A stretch of DNA of 11,514 nt from an uncultured Oscillospiraceae bacterium (GTDB lineage Bacteria; Bacillota; Clostridia; Oscillospirales; Oscillospiraceae): contig CAJUOA010000100.1 in the NCBI GenBank assembly GCA_910587785.1, positions 1 to 11,514 of the forward strand. The letters are read 5' to 3'. The notes under the pieces were generated by a model. It was given only the letters and a program-made list of their open reading frames with translations. It was not told where the DNA came from and searched no databases. Within the stretch, counting starts at the first letter, position 1; the number at the start of each line of letters is the position of its first letter. This document shows positions 11,457-11,514 of this stretch, piece by piece. Both the position numbers and the translations under genes were made by a program.

Positions 11457-11514
11457 AACTGAGCTGTCCGGCACGGGAGTGCAAAAGGGCGGCAGGGCAG
11501 AAAAAGTTTGAAAA

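Noticed and set aside
10005..11474. A 489-codon open frame on the minus strand opposite potD
   Set aside because: It is a mirror of the GC-rich potD reading frame, runs through the operon terminator and the edge promoter, has no ribosome site and gives a low-complexity Arg/Gly/His/Pro-rich protein.
1..11514. CRISPR array, transposon, phage or toxin-antitoxin system
   Set aside because: No regularly spaced repeats, transposase or integrase motifs, terminal inverted repeats or paired small genes were seen on either strand.

Overview
The window looks like chromosomal DNA from a GC-rich anaerobic Firmicute, probably a gut clostridium of the Oscillospiraceae type (Flavonifractor/Intestinimonas-like). 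This is an inference. It rests on the N-terminal-rubredoxin ('reverse') rubrerythrin, a PerR with all its ligands, strong AAGGAGG ribosome sites, sigma-A promoters with 17-bp spacers, and GC-rich codons next to AT-rich promoter islands. I see no phage, transposon, CRISPR, tRNA or rRNA sequence. The genes are tightly packed and bounded by hairpin terminators.

Layout. (1) 1-742, minus strand: perR followed by a reverse rubrerythrin that runs off the left edge, a peroxide-defence pair. An inverted repeat over the perR -10 box suggests autoregulation, and a second palindrome lies just before the rubrerythrin. (2) 886-1284, plus: cytidine deaminase with its own promoter, divergent from perR. (3) 1320-2192, minus: a stand-alone homocysteine S-methyltransferase-type protein. 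(4) 2457-3314, plus: an AraC-family regulator; its promoter is surrounded by four TACAAA hexamers. (5) 3389-4492, minus: N-acetylglucosamine-6-phosphate deacetylase (nagA), convergent with the AraC gene. (6) 4711-6558, plus: a 615-residue cytosolic protein with a C-terminal HD-GYP-like phosphohydrolase domain and about 400 residues of unrecognised helical sequence before it. (7) 6617-7171, minus: a small membrane protein that resembles PlsY but has lost the PlsY active-site motifs. (8) 7479-11339, plus: a four-gene ABC importer operon, potA-potB-potC-potD order, with promoter and terminator. (9) 11378-11514: a strong promoter and the start of an unidentified transcript leaving the window.

How the genes work together. 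The pot genes clearly form one uptake system, but the binding protein lacks most residues that hold putrescine or spermidine in E. coli PotD, so its cargo may be something else. PerR and rubrerythrin form a peroxide-response unit. NagA recovers GlcNAc-6-phosphate; the convergent AraC regulator is only a positional candidate to control it. The HD-GYP-like protein and the PlsY-like protein are the least ordinary genes and share a bidirectional terminator. Residue-level comparisons to E. coli PotD, B. subtilis PerR, E. coli NagA and PlsY were made by eye from memory, not by running alignments.
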